Of a stretch of DNA of 64,000 nucleotides, positions 16,635-25,706 are shown one piece after another. The stretch spans positions 2,666,001-2,730,000 of the forward strand of contig NZ_CP123584.1 in NCBI RefSeq assembly GCF_045277565.1, read 5' to 3'. Position numbers and translations under genes: made by a program. How positions within the stretch are numbered: position 1 is the first letter of the stretch; every line of letters begins with the position of its first letter. The notes under the pieces were generated by a model that saw only the letters and a program-made list of their open reading frames with translations, was not told the origin of the DNA and did not search any database. This stretch comes from Aliisedimentitalea scapharcae (GTDB taxonomy: Bacteria; Pseudomonadota; Alphaproteobacteria; Rhodobacterales; Rhodobacteraceae).

Positions 16635-18172
16635 GGCTGACCTCCGGTCGCAGTTTCCTGAAGAAAGCGGGTGCGCAGGAAGTCTCCCATGTCTGTGTCG
16701 ACGGATCGCATCCATTGTTCAGCAGTCTGGAATCCCGTTCCGTCCTGTTCTTCGTCCGAATATTCCTTTTGGGTGTCCGCGCCTTTCTGTGCCTCATTGT
16801 CGAACACAACGTCATCGGCACCGATACCGGTATCTTCTCCGGTGTCACTTTGTTCGCGGGTTTCTTCGACATAGACCAAAATAGCCCGGGCCACGGCCAG
16901 GTTCCATTCTGCCTCGGAGAATTCAGGCTGTAGCGTCAGGGCCTTTTCAAAGGCCGCTATGGCCGGGCGATATTCCCGGTTGCGTATATGCGCCATGCCC
17001 TGACCAAAGGCACCCTCTGGCGTATCGAGACGGGCATAGTGATCTGCCGCATCGGCATATTGCCCCGATTTGAACAAGGTGATCCCGCGCCACATGGGAT
17101 CGGTGAACAGACTGGCGGCCTGGGCGAACTCTTTGTAATTCCAGGCCATCATTCCCTGTTGATCCGGCGTAAAAAACCAGTCGATGACATCCGCCCGGGA
17201 CGATGTCGGAGCGCCCGATGCGATGAGCGCCCCCAGCACCACAGCCCATCGCATGGTCCATCCGCGACGGAACCAGAGCAAGACCAACGGCATGGCCAGC
17301 CACCCAAACACCCAACCCCGATCGTCCCAATCCAGTCTTTCGTCCCCCAACAACGCCGCCCGATAGGCCGATGCAGCGGCACGATCAATTGCGTTCAGGT
17401 CCGTGTCATCGGCCGTCAGCACAAAGACCGAGCTGTCCGGCAGCTGTGCCAGGGCCGCGGGGAGGGTATCCTGGGGTGCTGCGACCAGAAACAGCACTGG
17501 AGCCGCGCCCTCCTCCACTGGCGCGCCAAGCGCCGCCGCATCTGCGCCGTTCAAATCATCAAGAACAAAAAGGATTGCGCCCGGGGTTTCGGATTTGGCC
17601 AACTCGTCTCGCGCCAGCGCCAAGGCGTCGATTGCAGCGTCCCCTTCACGGGGCATGACCTTGGGCGTGATCGCTTCCAGCATGGACCCCAGGATGTTCG
17701 GGTCTTCGGTCAACGGCGCAACCCGGTGGGCCGTTCCGGAATAGGCGATCAGCGCCGTACGTGCGCCAGCGCGGCGTTCCACCAGGTCGAGGATCTTGAA
17801 TTTGGCGCGATCCAGACGGCTGGGCGGCAGATCTGGTGCCTCCATGGATCGGGAAACCTTGAGCACAACCACCAACGGCGCTGTCTGGGCCAACAACGGG
17901 TTGGGTACACGGCTCCACGTCGGCCCAGAGGCCGCGATGGTCAACAGGACCAGGCAGGCCGCCACCCCGTCGATGGCAAATACCTGGCGTTTGGCGGTAT
18001 CACCCACGGTCAGCGCCCGGGCCAGATGCGGGGCAATCCCGGTGGGTGCCTCCCTGCCCCGGCCATTGCGCCGTCGGATCGCCCACCACAGCACAGCGAT
18101 GGGCACCAGCGCGATCAGCCCATAGGGGCGCAACACATGAAACGCCGCCAGAGAGTCCAGAAACGCATCCAT
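16631..18172 (-). CDS. VWA-TPR membrane protein (BatB/BatC-like fusion), MIDAS aspartate absent
   Basis: This 513-residue protein combines a BatB-type VWA domain with a C-terminal TPR segment. Two N-terminal membrane helices are followed by the VWA domain (about 85-280), then membrane segments around 285-325 (WVFGWLAMPLVLLWF and WAVVLGALIASGA). TPR-like helices follow at about 350-430 (DAADHYARLDTPEGAFGQGMAHIRNREYRPAIAAFEKAL), then an acidic tail. The MIDAS DxSxS motif reads KVSRS, so the first metal-ligand aspartate is a lysine and classical Mg-dependent ligand binding is doubtful. Its start overlaps the batA stop by one base. Confidence 0.84.
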   Translation of the reverse strand: MDAFLDSLAAFHVLRPYGLIALVPIAVLWWAIRRRNGRGREAPTGIAPHLARALTVGDTAKRQVFAIDGVAACLVLLTIAASGPTWSRVPNPLLAQTAPLVVVLKVSRSMEAPDLPPSRLDRAKFKILDLVERRAGARTALIAYSGTAHRVAPLTEDPNILGSMLEAITPKVMPREGDAAIDALALARDELAKSETPGAILFVLDDLNGADAAALGAPVEEGAAPVLFLVAAPQDTLPAALAQLPDSSVFVLTADDTDLNAIDRAAASAYRAALLGDERLDWDDRGWVFGWLAMPLVLLWFRRGWTMRWAVVLGALIASGAPTSSRADVIDWFFTPDQQGMMAWNYKEFAQAASLFTDPMWRGITLFKSGQYADAADHYARLDTPEGAFGQGMAHIRNREYRPAIAAFEKALTLQPEFSEAEWNLAVARAILVYVEETREQSDTGEDTGIGADDVVFDNEAQKGADTQKEYSDEEQDGTGFQTAEQWMRSVDTDMGDFLRTRFLQETATGGQP

Positions 18173-19155
18173 TACGTGACCCTCCGGGATGTCGACAGGT
18201 GCAACCAGCCCAGCGTCATCCCGGCGACAGCAATGACCGCGGCAAAAGCGATCCAGGCCAGTGGGCGTTTGGGCTGAAAGCTGACCGTTTCAGTGATACG
18301 GGGATTCAAACGTTCGATTTCGTCATAGATCTCGCTCAGCCCCTTGCCATCGGTGGCATAGTAAAAGGCACCCGAGGCCCGCGTCGCGATGTCCTCTAAT
18401 GCATCCAGATCCACCTTGTCGGCCCCTGATCCCTTGGGATCGCCCACACCGATTGTATAGATCGACACACTCTTTTGTGCCGCAATTTCCGCAGCGTTCA
18501 CTGGCGACATCCTACTGGATGTGTCGGCACCATCCGAAAGCAGAACCAACAGGCGCTGATCGACCTTGGACGTTTCAAAGGTGCGGATGGCCAACCCGAT
18601 GGCATCGCCAATCGCGGTATCCGGTCCGGCCATCCCCACCTGGGTCGTGTCCAGCAGTTCGTGCACCGAGGCCAGATCTTCGGTAAAGGGGGTTTGCACA
18701 AAAGCCTTCGTGCCAAAGACGATCAAGGCAATGCGATCCCCATCACGGGCTTTGATGAAATCTCCGACCACGGTTTTGACCAGCTGCAATCTTTGTTGCC
18801 GCTCCCCCTGGGCATCGACCATGTCATTCGCATCCATCGACCCCGAAATATCAACCGCCAGAACCATGTCGCGGGCGGCCTTTTCCACTGTGACCAGTTC
18901 ACCCAGCTGTTCGGGCCGTGCCAGCCCCAGAACCGTCAACCCCCAGCACAAGATCCCTGCGATCATCTGAATGCGTTTGCGCCGCAGCACCACCGCACCG
19001 GGTTTCGGGTCCAACCCGGCTGCCTCGGTGACCAGGCGGAAAAACGGGATACGGATTGCCGGTGTCCGGTCCCTGTACGGAGGCAGAAACCGCCAGATGA
19101 CCCAGGGAGCGGGCAACAGCAACAATGCCCATGGAAAAGCCAGAGACCAGGTCAT
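18172..19155 (-). CDS. batA: BatA-like VWA domain protein
   Basis: This 327-residue inner-membrane protein has an N-terminal double helix region (about 5-75) with the family motif IPFFRLVTEAAG. A VWA domain with an intact MIDAS, AVDISGSMDANDMV, lies near 95-108, supported by the downstream ATGPDT-like MAGPDTAIGD and LLSDGADTS. A last membrane helix is near 300-320. BatA proteins work with MoxR ATPases, DUF58 proteins and other Bat proteins. ATG 19155 is preferred because the longer frame extends back into the DUF4381 gene. It overlaps that gene's end by four bases. Confidence 0.88.
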   Translation of the reverse strand: MTWSLAFPWALLLLPAPWVIWRFLPPYRDRTPAIRIPFFRLVTEAAGLDPKPGAVVLRRKRIQMIAGILCWGLTVLGLARPEQLGELVTVEKAARDMVLAVDISGSMDANDMVDAQGERQQRLQLVKTVVGDFIKARDGDRIALIVFGTKAFVQTPFTEDLASVHELLDTTQVGMAGPDTAIGDAIGLAIRTFETSKVDQRLLVLLSDGADTSSRMSPVNAAEIAAQKSVSIYTIGVGDPKGSGADKVDLDALEDIATRASGAFYYATDGKGLSEIYDEIERLNPRITETVSFQPKRPLAWIAFAAVIAVAGMTLGWLHLSTSRRVT

Positions 19156-19631
19156 GATGGGCCTCCGGTCCGATGAAATCTGATCCAATGGCGGGCCAGG
19201 GACTTCAGGTTCGGGTCGCTTTGCTCGTCGGTGTAGGGCGCGCGCACCAAAGCGGCCCCCGTTGCGCTCGCAAAATCGGCACCGTCGCAGGTCTGATCCA
19301 GAAACGCCAACCATTCGGCCCCGACAAGCGCCGCCACCTGTTTGCGGGGAAACGCAACCAAGGCAACCCGGCGCAGAACGGCCGCGATTGCAGCAGGGTC
19401 ATCGCCGACCTGAACCAGCTCGGCCAGTGCCGCGCGGCGATAGGCATTGGCCTGCCAGCGTTGAAACACACGCCAAGCCCCCCACAACGCCATCCCCAAA
19501 ACCACGGCACCCAGCCAGGTCCAGGCCTGTGTCGCGGGCCACATCGAAATAGGGTCCGGCACCGGGATCGGTTCAAGCATATCCAGAAGTTCGACCAAAT
19601 TCTTGCCGTCAGTGTCGGGGATCTGGGTCAT
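19152..19631 (-). CDS. DUF4381 domain membrane protein
   Basis: A 159-residue protein with one N-terminal membrane helix (AWTWLGAVVLGMALWGAWRVF, about 36-56) and a cytosolic helical part. The short pre-membrane segment (LVELLDMLEPIPVPDPISMWPAT) and the post-membrane AYRRAALAEL are those of DUF4381 proteins found in MoxR/Bat operons. It overlaps the DUF58 gene upstream and batA downstream by four bases each, so all three are probably translated in a coupled fashion. No enzymatic motif is seen. Confidence 0.85.
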   Translation of the reverse strand: MTQIPDTDGKNLVELLDMLEPIPVPDPISMWPATQAWTWLGAVVLGMALWGAWRVFQRWQANAYRRAALAELVQVGDDPAAIAAVLRRVALVAFPRKQVAALVGAEWLAFLDQTCDGADFASATGAALVRAPYTDEQSDPNLKSLARHWIRFHRTGGPS

Positions 19632-20578
19632 CGGAGCCCCCTGCCGGACACGCCCATCAGCTCCATAAGCTGCGGCAGCGTTTCACGGGCGGTGGTCAGC
19701 GGCAAAACCGGAATGCCGTATTTGCGAGTCCAACCAATCGCACGGGCAATACGCGTGCCGACAACCGCCTCGATCCGGGCAACCGTGTCGCCCTGCGCTG
19801 CGTTCAGTTCCACCTGAAGCCGACCATCCGAAGCCACAATGCGAAAATCCGCAGGCACGTTCTGTCCGGACGGATCCGAGACCGGAAACAAGATCACATC
19901 ATTGTGCATGGCAAGACGTCGAACATGACGTTCGGTGGTGTCGTCCACTTCGGCAAAATCGCTGAACACCAGGATCAGATTACCGGTTGTCGCAATCCGC
20001 GCCGCAGCCCGCAGCGGCTGATTCAACGACATAGAGGTATTTGTCTCGTAATCAGCATGCAGATTACAATTTGCCTCGGCAATGGTGGACAGAAAACGGT
20101 TTAAAGCGGCTCCGCTGGCCTTGGGGCGCAGCTCTGCCACGGTATTATCGGAAAACACGATCCCACCCACGCGATCCCCGCGGGCGCGAATGGCAAAGGC
20201 GGCCAATGCGGCCGCTTCGGCAGCGGTTACCGATTTCATGTTGAATTGACTGCCGTAGAACATGCTCATCCGCTGATCCACCAGCAACAGCGCCGGGCGG
20301 TCACGCTCTTCGGTATAGACACGCACATAGGGCTGGCCTGTGCGCGCGGTTACTTTCCAGTCGATGGTGCGGGGGTCATCGCCCACCTGATAGTTGCGCA
20401 GTTCCTCAAAGTTGAGCCCCCTCCCCCTAAGCCGTGATGCATGGCGCCCGTTCAGCGCCGATCGGGCCGGTTGCCGCGGCAGAAACGACAGCATTCGGGC
20501 AGACCCCGCCAGCCGACGCAAATGCGACAGATCCGTATGAATGCGGGGATCAAGCGGGTGTTCAACAGTATCCGTCAT
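19628..20578 (-). CDS. DUF58 domain protein
   Basis: This 316-residue soluble VWA-related protein accompanies MoxR ATPases. The DUF58 signature LNFEELRNYQVGDDPRTIDWKVTAR falls near residues 55-80, followed by YVRVYTEERDRPALLLVD. ATG 20578, with AAAGGG upstream, is preferred to the GTG one codon earlier. It follows moxR by 11 bases. In the proposed model MoxR remodels or chaperones VWA-containing complexes, with DUF58 as an adaptor; this is family knowledge and not proven here. Confidence 0.9.
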   Translation of the reverse strand: MTDTVEHPLDPRIHTDLSHLRRLAGSARMLSFLPRQPARSALNGRHASRLRGRGLNFEELRNYQVGDDPRTIDWKVTARTGQPYVRVYTEERDRPALLLVDQRMSMFYGSQFNMKSVTAAEAAALAAFAIRARGDRVGGIVFSDNTVAELRPKASGAALNRFLSTIAEANCNLHADYETNTSMSLNQPLRAAARIATTGNLILVFSDFAEVDDTTERHVRRLAMHNDVILFPVSDPSGQNVPADFRIVASDGRLQVELNAAQGDTVARIEAVVGTRIARAIGWTRKYGIPVLPLTTARETLPQLMELMGVSGRGLR

Positions 20579-20589
20579 CACGCACCCTT

Positions 20590-21570
20590 TCAGGGAAGAG
20601 CGACCAGCGACACGATCTCGTCGATCACCTTGTCGATGGACACACCGTCGCCCTGCGCCTCATAGCTCAGCGAGATCCGATGGCGGAACACGTCATGAGC
20701 AATGGCACGGACATCGACCGGATCGACATAATTGCGCCCGTTCAACCAGGCATGTGCCCGCGAACATTTGTCCAACGCCAACGAACCACGGGGGCTGGCA
20801 CCGATGTCGATCCATCGCGCCAGATCCGATGACAGGGGTGCGGGGGTCCGGGTCGCCTGTACCAGATCAGCCATATACCGGTCCATCGCATCGGCCACAT
20901 GGATCTGGCTGATTTCCGCGCGTGCCTCAAAAACTGCCTGCTGCGGGATTACGGGCGGTGTCACCGGTTTATCCCCCCCACCTGTTGCGCCCTGCTCTTC
21001 GCCACGCACCAGGCGGATCACCTCGACCTCGTCTTCGACCGGCGGGTACAACACCTGAACATGCATCAAAAAGCGATCCATTTGCGCTTCGGGCAACGGA
21101 TAGGTCCCTTCCTGTTCGATGGGGTTCTGTGTTGCCATGACGATGAACAGCGGTGGCAGGTCGTGCGTGGTTCCCGACACGGTCACCTGGCGTTCTTCCA
21201 TCGCCTCCAGTAAAGCCGCCTGCACTTTGGCGGGGGCGCGGTTGATTTCATCCGCCAGAACGATATTGGCAAAGATCGGCCCTGCTTCGAACCGGAATTG
21301 GGCCCCCTCCGGGCCCTGATGATAGACTTCGGTCCCGGTCACATCTGATGGCAAAAGATCCGGAGTGAACTGAATGCGCGAAAAATCTGCTTCCAGGTTT
21401 TTGGACATCGCCTTGACCGCGCGGGTTTTTGCAAGCCCCGGCAGCCCTTCGATCAAGAGATTTCCGTTCGCCAGCAGTCCGATCACAAGACGTTCGATCA
21501 CATCTCGTTGGCCAATGATAGATTGGCTCATTCGGTCCTGCAGCATGGTGATCTGCTCAAGCGCGCTCAT
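20590..21570 (-). CDS. MoxR family AAA ATPase
   Basis: This 326-residue AAA+ ATPase heads the Bat operon. Walker A is GLPGLAKT (42-49), Walker B is NIVLADEINRA near 104-114, sensor 1 lies in MATQNPIEQEGTYPLPEAQMDRF, and arginine-rich lid residues follow. MoxR ATPases act as chaperones for assembly of VWA-containing envelope or metalloenzyme complexes. ATG 21570 is chosen because it is preceded by GCAGGAAATTGAT; an in-frame TTG five codons earlier is the alternative. Five genes follow with little or no spacing. Confidence 0.95.
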   Translation of the reverse strand: MSALEQITMLQDRMSQSIIGQRDVIERLVIGLLANGNLLIEGLPGLAKTRAVKAMSKNLEADFSRIQFTPDLLPSDVTGTEVYHQGPEGAQFRFEAGPIFANIVLADEINRAPAKVQAALLEAMEERQVTVSGTTHDLPPLFIVMATQNPIEQEGTYPLPEAQMDRFLMHVQVLYPPVEDEVEVIRLVRGEEQGATGGGDKPVTPPVIPQQAVFEARAEISQIHVADAMDRYMADLVQATRTPAPLSSDLARWIDIGASPRGSLALDKCSRAHAWLNGRNYVDPVDVRAIAHDVFRHRISLSYEAQGDGVSIDKVIDEIVSLVALP

Positions 21571-22011
21571 ATCAATTTCCTGCAAAAAGTATTGTAAAAC
21601 TATGCAGATAGTCGAGAAAAAGGGGCACGGTTGTCAACAGCGTTTCACATGTCGCCGCGTCAGGTGGTTGCTCCCTGGCGGGGTGAGAGTGGTTTTTGCC
21701 CCGCTCCCTTGGACTTTACAGTTCGCTGCAAAAGATCAGTATTTAAAAATTGAAATTCAGACCTGCGATCCTGGCCATCTGTTTGGCCGACCGGGATTCT
21801 GGACGTCGGCGGATCAGTGATAATTGTCCCTGGTCTCTTTCGATCGGGGGAACCGGGAAAAACGCGATAATGACGGATGTATTGAATCAGATCCGATGGG
21901 ATCGATATCGCATCATGGGAAACCTGCCAGATTCCGAACTGGCAGCACCTGATGCCGCCCTGCAGCCCCGAGGCTGAGCGCGGCATTGTGATGGGATCGC
22001 GAGACCGATCC
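21571..22011. other. Intergenic region upstream of moxR
   Basis: About 440 bases without a supported gene. Part of it lies antisense to short open frames lacking ribosome binding sites. It should contain the Bat operon promoter and the 3' end of the small ORF at 22012-22134. No repeat or stable hairpin stood out. Confidence 0.5.
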
Positions 22012-22134
22012 TTACTGACCCCTGATCCGGCGGATAATGCGGTCCAGACGCACAACCAGGTGATTGGCGGCTTCGGCAATCATCATCGAAAACGCAGCAG
22101 AACGGGCGGGATATTGTTGGATTTCACATTTCAT
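22012..22134 (-). CDS. Small 40-residue protein, divergent from LysR gene
   Basis: A 40-codon frame (MKCEIQQYPARSAAF...) ends VVRLDRIIRRIRGQ. It has a strong GGGAGG Shine-Dalgarno eight bases before ATG, which is the main reason to believe it. The middle contains SMMIAEAANHLVV, a short amphipathic or hydrophobic helix, followed by a basic C terminus. It lies 134 bases from the divergent GcvA-like LysR start, the usual place for a target gene of a LysR regulator. I recognise no family; it is not an obvious DUF1127 protein although the placement is similar. Confidence 0.5.
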   Translation of the reverse strand: MKCEIQQYPARSAAFSMMIAEAANHLVVRLDRIIRRIRGQ

Positions 22135-22268
22135 GGTGTTGCCTCCCTAGGGGGTGTGACGTGGTTTCGTGATGATCCCAGTTAGCCGCGACTGGACAAT
22201 TTTCACAAACGATGATTTCTTCGGTAACGATTTAGTTTTTCTAATGTATAAATATCGGAAAAGTAGAC

Positions 22269-23195
22269 ATGCGCCGACTACCACCGTTGAAATCACTACA
22301 GGCCTTTGAATCGGCCGCCCGATGGTTGAGTTTTTCTAAGGCCGCGGATGAGCTGTTTGTCACCCCTGCGGCCATCAGTCTACAGATCAAGCAGCTCGAA
22401 AATTATTTGGGGGCGCCCCTGTTTCATCGCAAGACACGGTCGGTTCAGCTGACCGAAGAGGCCAAGGCCGTGTTGCCTCTGGTCAGCGACGGTTTTGACT
22501 CTCTCGCCGAAGCCATCGACCGGCTGACCCAAAACGAGGCTTCGGGCGTGTTGACGGTCAGTAGTGTGCCGACTTTTGCCATCAAATGGCTGCTGCAGCG
22601 ATTGCCACATTTTTCCCGCCTATACCCCGACATTGATGTCAGGCTGGATGCGTCGCTGGAAATCCGTGACTTTGACCGGGACGGGATAGACGTCGGTATT
22701 CGCCTCGGAGTCGGTCGGTATCCCAACCTGACAACCACGCGTATCCTGAACGAAGAAGTCAGCCCGGTTTGCAGCCCAAAACTCTTGTCGGGTGCCCACC
22801 CTTTGCGAACCCCCGATGACCTGCATCACCATCGCCTGATCCATGTGGATTGGGGCAAGGTCAGCGGTCAAATCCCGGATTGGGAAATGTGGACAACGGC
22901 CGCAGGGATCGATTCCGTCAGGATCGGACACGGACCCCGCTTTACCGTCGAGAACATGGCCATCGAGGCAGCGATCAGCGGCGAAGGCGTTGCGCTGGTC
23001 AGCCATTCTGCGGTTGCGGATGATCTGAGAGCTGGGCGATTGGTCAAGCCATTTGACCTGACCCTGAAAACCGATATCGCCTACTGGCTCGTCCACCCAC
23101 CCAAAAACCTGCGCAGGGCAAAGGTGAAAGCGTTTTGTGATTGGCTAGTGGCCGAAGTCGAGGCCGACAAGGGGCCTGCGTCTAGCCCGCTCTGA
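22269..23195 (+). CDS. LysR family transcriptional regulator, GcvA-like
   Basis: This 308-residue DNA-binding regulator begins RLPPLKSLQAFESAARWLSFSKAADELFVTPAAIS. That stretch carries the LysR helix-turn-helix at about 18-45 and the GcvA-type N-terminal signature. The effector-binding domain spans about 90-295, with the family pattern LLQRLPHFSRLYPDIDVRL and GEGVALVSHSAV. Homologues of GcvA control glycine cleavage or beta-lactamase genes, but no such target is nearby; the divergent 40-codon ORF is the closest candidate. A GGAAAAG box precedes the ATG. Confidence 0.9.
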   Translation: MRRLPPLKSLQAFESAARWLSFSKAADELFVTPAAISLQIKQLENYLGAPLFHRKTRSVQLTEEAKAVLPLVSDGFDSLAEAIDRLTQNEASGVLTVSSVPTFAIKWLLQRLPHFSRLYPDIDVRLDASLEIRDFDRDGIDVGIRLGVGRYPNLTTTRILNEEVSPVCSPKLLSGAHPLRTPDDLHHHRLIHVDWGKVSGQIPDWEMWTTAAGIDSVRIGHGPRFTVENMAIEAAISGEGVALVSHSAVADDLRAGRLVKPFDLTLKTDIAYWLVHPPKNLRRAKVKAFCDWLVAEVEADKGPASSPL

Positions 23196-23402
23196 TGTGG
23201 GCAGCGTCATACCCACGAACGTGCAGGCACCCCGCTCTGCTCGGTCACGTTCTCCGCCTTAAAAAGATCGAAATAGTCAGATGTTTGACCAGGCGTGACT
23301 GGCGTGGCTCCCGTCCCCACGCCCTGCCCCCCGCGCGACCAACGTGATACCGGAACATCGAACCGTCAGCGACACCCCCTCCCGCCCACTGGAGAACAGA
23401 AT

Positions 23403-23756
23403 ATGCCGATAGCAATTGTCACGAGCTTGCTGCATCCCATCCCCGCGATTTTGGCAGAAGACACCGGCCGGGGCCTGATTGCCCGCCTGCAGGGGTTGCA
23501 CAAGGCCCCAGAGCTGACAGATGAACATTCCGCGCGGATCTGGCTACAGAGCCTGCCCGCCCCATCTGGTTGGTTTGTTTCCATCGAAGAAGCCAAGGCG
23601 CATGTAAAGCGCTGTCATCAGGGTGCCCCGACCATCCCCGGTGCAACCATTCGCGAAGCGCGCGAAGCGCTCGGCATGGCCAGGGATGCGCGTCAGGTGC
23701 TTGCCAGTGGATTTGACAAATTCGGCCAGCTTCGCAGCTTCTTCGCTGTTGCGTAG
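23403..23756 (+). CDS. Uncharacterised 117-residue ORF, antisense to an MBL-fold remnant
   Basis: ATG 23403 has a GGAGAACAGAAT ribosome binding site, which is the main support. The predicted protein (MPIAIVTSLLHPIPAILAED...) resembles no family I know. Its last 20-30 codons run antisense to sequence that, on the minus strand, clearly encodes the start of a metallo-beta-lactamase-fold protein. The C terminus therefore probably arose by rearrangement. It could be the truncated 5' end of a gene cut at the same breakpoint as the MBL gene. Confidence 0.35.
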   Translation: MPIAIVTSLLHPIPAILAEDTGRGLIARLQGLHKAPELTDEHSARIWLQSLPAPSGWFVSIEEAKAHVKRCHQGAPTIPGATIREAREALGMARDARQVLASGFDKFGQLRSFFAVA

Positions 23757-23846
23757 ACAGTCGACCAAAACAGCAATGTTGTTGTCCGTGAAGAGATAGG
23801 AATTCACGTTGGCTTCAACGCCGTGATATACATCTAGGTTCAGCAT
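23544..23846 (-). pseudogene. MBL-fold metallohydrolase, truncated N-terminal remnant
   Basis: The first 54 codons (23846 down to about 23685; MLNLDVYHGVEANVNSYLF..., then VLVDCLRNSEEAAKLAEFV and STGKHLTRI) read like the start of a metallo-beta-lactamase-fold protein. The next residues should be the HxHxDH metal-binding motif, but the frame continues into unrelated sequence (PGHAERFARFANG...) and stops after 100 residues. All metal ligands and the bulk of the roughly 250-residue domain are missing. A good GGAG ribosome binding site still precedes ATG 23846. This marks a deletion breakpoint at the left side of the accessory island. Confidence 0.65.
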
Positions 23847-24361
23847 TCTTTCGCTCCATTTGCTTGTTCAACGGTCGCTGCAATGCAGATGTAAGTGTCT
23901 GATTTTGCTGAGCCGTCAGCTTCAAATGACTATTTGTATCCAAGGAAAACTATTCGGAAAATGTGGTGAAAAACTGATTTACAATCCGCTTTTTCTGGAT
24001 AATCAGCCAAGATTCTGCGTGCTGATCTTCCCGAGTCCGATAGAGGAAAAATAGGTTGGGTGGCCGGTTTGGCGGCTTTGATGCAAAGCTCTGCATCGAC
24101 ATCATGGTCATATTACAGGCGAATGGCCGCTATTTTCCTTTGGCAAGAGCTTATTGCTCCCGCAGCGGGCTTCCGGTCGCCGGCGGCTGTTCCGAGACAG
24201 TCAACGTGAATTTCTCCATCTCACAGATGTGGCGAACGACAAGATGGTCCCGCGTTGTACGATTTCGCATGTCGCGTGGTTTTGCAGGCGCGGCGAGTGT
24301 CTCCTCTGACGGGCCGCACCGCTGCACCCAACTAATGTGGCGAGTGACCGCAATGGGCCGG
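23847..24361. other. Intergenic region with no supported gene
   Basis: These 515 bases are noticeably more AT-rich in the first half (23870-24050) than the core genome. Open frames of 64 and 107 codons on the plus strand have no ribosome binding site and no motif. Toward 24200-24360 composition becomes GC-rich again and may hold decayed coding sequence that I cannot identify. Confidence 0.45.
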
Positions 24362-25180
24362 TCATTCCTCCGCCGGTGACACTGCGCGCTGATAGAGATG
24401 CCATGTGGTGTGGCCTAGGATCGGCAGAGTGAAGATCAGGCCCAGAAACGCCGGAACCATCGACAACAACATGGTGACCGATATGATCGACGCCCAAATG
24501 AGCATGACCGCTGGATTCTCCGTAACAACGCGAATGGACGTGAGCATGGCGGAAACGAAATCGATTTCCCGGTCGAGCAGCAGGGGCATGGCGACGACGG
24601 TCACCGTGAACAGGACAGTGGACAGAAACGCACCTGCGCAGGTGCCAATCGCCAGGAAGGTCCAGCCCTCTGATGTGAAGAACACGATGTTCAGGAACCC
24701 GTCGAGATCCGAGAAGGAGGCATCCTGTAGGGTGATCGCCAGCCAAAGCCGAACCTGGTACATCCACACCCAGAATATAAACAGGGTGACAAAGGCCATC
24801 CAGCCCATCTCGCGCTTGCGTTGATTGGCCATGACGGTGAGGATGTCTGACCAGCCGAAGCTCTCTCCCTTCTGCGACCGACGCGACATTTCATAAAGCC
24901 CGGCGGCTGCGAAGGGGGCGACCAGCGGAAAGCCGACAATTGCGGGGATGATCATCCAGATCTTGCCGAGCCAGACCAGGCTCCAAACAAGCAGGAGCCC
25001 GAAAACCGCAAAGAATAGACCGAAGAAGCCGCTCATGTAGGGGTGCGCAATAAAGTCGGAACACCCGGCTTTTAGAGATGCGGTGATATCCCCCGCAGTT
25101 ACCTTGTTGACCATGGGCATGGTCGACCTCTGCAGCGAGAGATCATCTGGTGACCTGGGACCCGTGGACTTTGATGTCAC
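24362..25180 (-). CDS. DUF2189 domain inner-membrane protein
   Basis: A 272-residue protein with five or six predicted membrane helices. The family layout is visible: an N-terminal cytosolic lead with TASLKAGCSDFIAHPYMSGFFGLFF, the conserved FPLVAPFAAAGLYEMSRR after helix two, then DILTVMANQRKREMGWMAFV. A final VPAFLGLIFTLPILGHTTWHLYQRAV follows. The frame is open to 25453, but GTG 25180 has an AAGGAG Shine-Dalgarno at ideal spacing, better than ATG 25201, so it is preferred. Function is unknown; relatives occur beside cytochrome or respiratory genes, which is not the case here. Confidence 0.83.
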   Translation of the reverse strand: MTSKSTGPRSPDDLSLQRSTMPMVNKVTAGDITASLKAGCSDFIAHPYMSGFFGLFFAVFGLLLVWSLVWLGKIWMIIPAIVGFPLVAPFAAAGLYEMSRRSQKGESFGWSDILTVMANQRKREMGWMAFVTLFIFWVWMYQVRLWLAITLQDASFSDLDGFLNIVFFTSEGWTFLAIGTCAGAFLSTVLFTVTVVAMPLLLDREIDFVSAMLTSIRVVTENPAVMLIWASIISVTMLLSMVPAFLGLIFTLPILGHTTWHLYQRAVSPAEE

Positions 25181-25443
25181 GACACACTCCTTCCCAAACA
25201 TAGCATCGCGCTGGTCCGCTTGCCAGCAGACCTCACAGTGAAACAGACATCGCTCCTTCGCCGACAAGGCTGCCCCAGGTGAGGCTTTGGGGCAAGGGTG
25301 GAATGGTAACAATGCCGGCGTCTGACCTCCGGTCGATAGGAGATGCTGCAAAACGTACCTAGGGCGACTTTGGGAACTAGCCCGGGGGCCTTCTGAATGT
25401 CCCCTAAGGGCCGGCAAGGCTATGAACCGCGCCCGGCAGCACC

Positions 25444-25560
25444 GACTTTGCAAAGGTCATTTTTGCGCACAGCAGCCATTGACGGCCAGAAAGGTATCCT
25501 GGGTTTGTGCCGATGTGGCTGCTTCCCAGCCCAAAGCCGACATGCGTTTTGTCACCTGGG
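25444..25560 (+). repeat. Dispersed intergenic repeat, family 1, copy A
   Basis: This block begins GACTTTGCAAAGGTCA, contains TGCGCACAGCAGCCATTGACGG and ends with AGCCCAAAGCCGACATGC. It matches copy B at 31907-32040 over almost its full length with small gaps, and copies C-E partially. The rest of the 25181-25706 spacer has no gene. Confidence 0.85.
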
Positions 25561-25706
25561 GTGGATGTGAACGATCGCTGTAGACACAAGATAGCTTCCG
25601 TGCAGGTCGAACGCACGAGAAGTTGCGAACTGACTGGTTTCAACCTAGAGGTTAGAGAAAAGCCATTGGGCAGGCTGTACAAATTTTCTAACTAAGGATG
25701 ACTGAA

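Noticed and set aside
16988..18277. 429-codon plus-strand open frame
   Set aside because: It is antisense to the VWA-TPR gene and batA, and low in recognisable motifs.
24056..24379. 107-codon plus-strand frame as a gene remnant
   Set aside because: It has no ribosome binding site or motif, and it overlaps the end of the DUF2189 gene antisense.
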